Below, one piece after another: positions 59,601 through 64,000 of a stretch of 64,000 nt of DNA (the stretch's first letter is position 1; each line of letters starts with the position of its first letter). The stretch is from Dreissena polymorpha. Lineage: Eukaryota > Mollusca > Bivalvia > Myida > Dreissenidae. The position numbers were made by a program, and so were the translations under genes. The notes below the pieces were generated by a model, which saw only the letters and a program-made list of their open reading frames with translations, did not search any database and was not told the origin of the DNA. The stretch spans positions 18,393,921-18,457,920 of the forward strand of contig NC_068369.1 in the NCBI RefSeq assembly GCF_020536995.1, given 5' to 3'.

Positions 59601-62600
59601 GAAATATCAATTCAACGAATGTGCATTTTAATTTCAAGTTTGATCATGATTATATAATGTCTTGAAAGATCGGGTATTTATGTACGCGCAAATAAAAATA
59701 ATAATATAAGGATTTTCTAGTTAATTGAACCAGATATTTATGTTATATTTTAAATACGTTTGATTTCCATCTTATTTGATCACTTATATGACAGCATTAA
59801 TAAATGATTCCAAAGCGTTAATATTAAATTAAAATCAAGAACACAATATTCATTTTACAAAACATAATAATATCCGTTCGGATTCTTACACATTACCCCA
59901 AAATGTGGACCTCACGTGTAAACGTAATTAGGATTATAAACATATTTTTTCTTATTCAAATTCGCTTTCGAAAAAAAAACATGTAGAGGCCTCGCAGTTG
60001 CCACTATGCTATCGGTTAAGGTAAATTGCAGCCGTTCTATACATGATTATATAAAGGTGTCTTAAAGGATTATATAAAGGTGTCTTAAAGGGGCCTTTTC
60101 ACAGATTTTGGCATGTGTATGCAATTAAATGCTTGACATTGATAAATCTAAACATTGGATATAAAAAGCTCCAGTAAAAAAAAAACAAGAATAACATTTT
60201 TTTTTTTAAATGTAGACTTCAACTGGGTTCGAACCACTGACCCCTGGAGTCTTGGAGTAAAAGTCTACCGCTTAATTTTCAGGTTTTGAAATCGTAAAAA
60301 GATGCGTTTAATGGATATTTAAGAGAATGGTAAATATTCAGTATTACTGTTTCCTCACTCATATCATAACTAAAACGAAAATTTGCGAATCTGAAACAAC
60401 TTTTTTTAATTTTGTCAATTTACCAAAACGTGAAAAGGCCCCTTTAACATATCCATATCAATAAAGTACAATATGAAGTGCCTTAAGTAATCATTTTGGC
60501 TTCGTATTTCGACGGAATATTCATGAGGGCCATGTTAAATATATCGTATGATATTACCCAGTTTCTGCATCCAGTCTTGCGCTCGGAGACTCACATAGTG
60601 GGATTCGAGCAGATGAGCAATACGGACATCACCTTTGATCGCCTCATCTGTATAATATATGAATGGTAATAAATTAAATGTAACATGTAAAACATGTTAA
60701 ATTTAAACTGGAATATTAAAATATCGGTATATTTCGCATTTTAAACATTATGTTTTAAATGCAATCTACATGATCAGATGTGAAGAACAGGTTTAAAGAA
60801 CACACTCAAGAAAACAATAGTAAATAGTTTCCTGTTTTCTGTGAATACATCTCGATTTTGAAAGAGCAATTTATACTTTACAGTTGTTAGTTAAGGAAGT
60901 AAAGTTACCAAAGAACTTAATCCGTCGAAAACTTGACACAATTATTAATGTCGATGGGCACTTACGACAGAAACAAAAACGTACATATCGAGAATGAGAA
61001 AATGTATTATATAAGACGATAAATACTAGTAATAGCACAATACACTGATGTATTACAGATAAGTTACGTAAATCTACTAGTACTCAATCGGCACCAAACC
61101 TGGGCAAGATTTTGGTACGATACGAGTTGTTTGTTGTTCGGCAATTCCACCATAGATGATGATGTTCATTTGAAGAATCTCTGCAATAGCGCTGAAAAAT
61201 AGGATAATGTATTTGAAAGCAAATTTAATGGGTTATTATACATGAAATTGACTTAAGTTTATGCTCGTTGAAAGTCCTGTCATTTTATAATAAATAAATC
61301 TCAGATAAAAAAGCGTAAACGTATAAACAAAATAAACGTTGATGCTATATGTGGAGACACGTATTTGTCACGAAACAAACAGTGTGGAATTAAAATTTAA
61401 AATAAAACACCATACTTCAAGATCATGTGATCGCCCCATTCGCCATCCCTACACATGCGCAGAAGATAATGTTCCAACGTTTCGTCCACGAGAAAGGCAT
61501 CAAGTCGAGTCCCATCACTCTACAGAAAGAAACATATCTGTTAATTAACCCTTTGCATGCTGGGAAATTTGTCGTCTGCTTAAATGTCGTCTGCTGAATT
61601 TCTAAAATAAGCATTTTCTTCGATTTTTTTTCAAAGAATACTATCAGAATAGCAAACAGTTTGGATCCTGATGAGACGCCACGTTTTGTGGCGTCTCATC
61701 TGGATCCAAACTGTTTGCAGAGGCTTTTAAAATCCGGTTCCAGCGCTAAAAGGGTTAACTAGAAATGGCGCAGCAGAGGCCGACGCGTATCCCCTCGCCG
61801 CATGTATGATGTTTGACCCAGGGGCGCCCCAGGGTTGGTAATGGGGTCATGTATAGTTGAGATTGACCGTATTGTCGTAAGAGATGTTCAGTATCAATGT
61901 AGCAGTAAATCCGTGAAGAAATGAAGAAGTTAATGTAAAATAACCTAAAACAATGAGTGAAAATCTCTGGACCGGCCCCGCCCCAACCCCCATAACTTTT
62001 GACCAAGGAGTCAGATCAAAATTGCAAATAGTGCACCGTCGCACATATGCTCATAGCTACCATGTGTGTAAGTTTCAAGGTTCTAGTGCTTATAGTGTAG
62101 GAGGAGATAGTGGCCAGGACGGACGGACGCATAATCCCCACTTTTTCTCCGAAAAGCGTGGGGATAATAATTAATTTTATTTTTTTATTGAACATGTCAA
62201 CGAAAGTCGTTTTTTATTAAATAAAGAGCAACGTATGATGAAATACATTGTTGTTCTATTTGTTTTCGTGGTGTCATGACACGTACTGTAATAAGTCTGA
62301 AACACAGCAAAACGGTTACAAAATACGGGTAAGGGCGTTTCACACGATATTTACCGCATAAGGATGAGTTCGTAAGTACTCTACGGAGGCCTTCCGGAGA
62401 CTGTAGATGTCGTGTTCTGCATTGCCCTGTGTTCTCAACTGATCCACCACCGCCGCAAATAGACAGTTGCCGTCGTTACGGACGTCTTCCACGATCAAGT
62501 TGTCGTCTTGGAATATCTTTTTAAGGCGTATTAATGATTTGAATACAGCTAAGGATGACAGCAACGAACCTCTACATCCTAAAATATAGCGCATAACGTG

Positions 62601-64000
62601 CAAATAAATCGCTTTATACATGATTCATACGCTTCTTTCATTCAAACAATCATTGCATCTGAATATAGACATACAAATATATTGCAAGCCGATATATTTA
62701 CAAAGTGACGCATACTCGTTTACTTCTCATAAGCATTGGTTAAAAACATGTTAAAAATGATTTAACACCAGTCGGATCCGAGTACCGTAGTTCTATGTTC
62801 TCTATTTTATAATGTCGATTTTTAATATTCGTTAAACTTTGTTAAAACAGAGCGACCTTTTTCATACAATAATTGCATTCTCACGTTTAGTCATATATTT
62901 GTCAAAAATGCATAACATTTAATAGCATTTTTGTATTTTCACTTGTTCTTTTTTGTTATCTGATGCATTTGCATTTATGTTTACCCTATTTCGTGTATCA
63001 TGTTTACCCTATTTCGTGTATGATGTTTACCCTATTTCGTGTATGTGTTTGAAGATCAGCATTACATGCTTTAGTCATATAACCGGACATGAAACTTCAT
63101 TAAACGAGTCCATGAAATATGCTTGTAATTGACAAAGGTTGCATTATATTACGACATATAAAGAGACTATCTGAAAATCTTGAAATCCATTATTATTTTA
63201 CTTGTACATTCCTCATGAAAATTATAATAGGAGTTTCACTAGTTACACAATATGAAATAATAGATTTTTGCTTACGTTGGCATTTGCCATTTTGTGTAAC
63301 CTCTCGATTCCATCCGTCTGCAGAAAGGTTGTTATGGGCGCTGCTACCGTAACACTGCATACATGGAACGTATTCGGTTAAACCGACGCTCTTTATGATA
63401 CCTCGAATAACGTCATCTGTGTCTTCGGCATTCACAAGTTTAGCGACAAGGAATAACGGCACAAACAAAGGCGTTTTGAACGTCGATTGCGGTCGAATCA
63501 TCGATGCTTCTGAAACACATATGCATGATTCTAAAATATTATAAAACCATCCTTTAGTACCGGTAAATAATTTGCATCCAAAATAGTTCCTTTTTATTAT
63601 TTTGACATGTCGTGCTAGAATAATGAGAACAAAATGTTTGTTATTTTTATGCAGAGTAGAACGTCAAATCGCTTACCGTCCAATGGAGGTAATTTAAAAT
63701 TTGAGAGATCAGATGGAATATCTCGGTCCCAGGAAAGGACCATTCGATTCTGCTTAGCATGCGGTGGACGACCTGTATAGGCTCTCAACTCATGTATGTC
63801 GTCATCTGTGAGAACCCACTTAAAATCTCTCGATAAACCGGAATGTGCATCGGTTTTTGTTGTTTTTGAGAACGACGTATTTCCATCCGACCGTTTTGGG
63901 GTAAGTGTTGTTTTTGTTTTCACATCTCTCTTTTTATGACTACTTTTCATAACATTATGTGCATTACAAGTTCCGTGGTCTTGACGAATTTCAGTTGTTT
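56619..64000 (-). CDS. OTU-Mab21 gene 3 (5' end beyond the window)
   Basis: Seven exons are visible: 63677 to the right edge, 63276-63509, 62355-62578, 61416-61519, 61100-61191, 60558-60647 and 56619-58708, all in the phases of genes 1 and 2. The first exon stays open to base 64000, so the N-terminus is cut; it keeps WVLTDDDIHELRAYTGRPP. Exon 2 holds EYVPCMQC and a later NGKC. The OTU triad is intact: DGNC in exon 3, WGDHMIL in exon 4 and ESHYVSLR in exon 6. The last exon shows EWVSRSRPSNFP, WCISFAISERVLF, YACENLPETYW, MLAHYFISTRNML and HISEVFGPRATELL. By eye this is the most diverged Mab-21 half of the three, though its exon 3 is almost the same as that of gene 1 at base level. Confidence 0.88.
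58885..59470. repeat. CCGTCCGTCC-ended tandem-unit repeat
   Basis: A CGTCCGTCCGTCC tract is followed by three to four units of about 160 bp sharing AACATGAAACTTCATGGG, TATTGATAT and CATGACACTTTTCA-type phrases. It lies in intron 6 of OTU-Mab21 gene 3 and is oriented opposite to the other tandem-unit repeats. Confidence 0.65.
60085..60447 (-). mobile_element. TIR element with tRNA-like core, internally deleted
   Basis: Both termini are present (AAAGGGGCCTTTTCAC and GTGAAAAGGCCCCTTT), but the stretch between the B-box region (GGGTTCGAACC on the minus strand) and the right third is missing. It lies in intron 6 of OTU-Mab21 gene 3. Confidence 0.88.
61545..61758. mobile_element. piggyBac-like miniature element with central cruciform, copy 2
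   Basis: Same family as 51056-51268: TTAACCCTTTGCATGCTGG start, GGGTTAA end and the same central hairpin around CCACGTTTTGTGG. It lies in intron 3 of OTU-Mab21 gene 3, not the intron used by copy 1, so the two insertions are independent of the gene duplication. Confidence 0.85.
61762..62178 (+). repeat. repeat with GACGGACGGACG tract and end hairpin
   Basis: Runs from GCAGAGGCCGACGCGTATCC through GACCAAGGAGTCAGATC to GGACGGACGGACG and a CCCCACTTTTTC/GAAAAGCGTGGGG hairpin at the right end. Found in intron 3 of OTU-Mab21 gene 3. Short ORFs on both strands are spurious. Confidence 0.7.
62979..63050. repeat. ATGTTTACCCTATTTCGTGT tandem repeat, three copies
   Basis: Three head-to-tail units of about 23 bp in intron 2 of OTU-Mab21 gene 3. 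Confidence 0.9.

Overview
The window looks like nuclear DNA of a bivalve mollusc, most probably a dreissenid or a close relative. It is AT-rich, its genes are split by short phase-consistent introns, and it is full of repeat types I associate with bivalves: GACCTTGACC tandem units ending in CGGACGGAC runs, TTAA-flanked miniature elements, and a repeat with terminal inverted repeats around a tRNA-like core. The species call is inference.

Layout. 1-450: LINE reverse transcriptase fragment (minus), cut by the window edge. 3.0 kb: tRNA-Phe-like gene with a candidate 17-nt intron. 6.88-16.52 kb (plus): a 13-exon gene for a type I membrane protein related to von Willebrand factor A domain-containing protein 7, but with most of the VWA domain gone. 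18.85-64.0 kb (minus): a tandem array of three paralogous seven-exon genes, here OTU-Mab21 genes 1, 2 and 3 (18.85-26.86, 44.37-52.12 and 56.62 to beyond 64.0 kb). Each encodes an acidic N-terminus with a WVLT/YTGRP motif, a Cys-containing module, a complete OTU cysteine-protease domain (Asp/Cys in exon 3, His in exon 6) and a single large last exon with a Mab-21/cGAS-like region and a long C-terminal extension. Splice phases are identical in all three copies.

The 17 kb between genes 1 and 2 is a repeat landscape. It holds a foldback element (28.55-36.97 kb) with a TTAA-flanked element in its loop, a broken Ty3/Gypsy LTR retrotransposon in its right arm and a hAT-like miniature element further along that arm. 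A 1.3-kb C-rich minisatellite (38.75-40.1 kb) and more miniature elements follow.

How the genes may work together: the OTU half looks like an active deubiquitinase, while the Mab-21 half has the conserved helical part but no nucleotidyltransferase active-site signature that I can see. I infer a receptor or scaffold that links a cGAS-like fold to ubiquitin editing, probably in innate immunity, which is a setting where cGAS-like genes are known to expand in bivalves. The VWA7-like gene is convergent with gene 1 and shows no functional link to the array.
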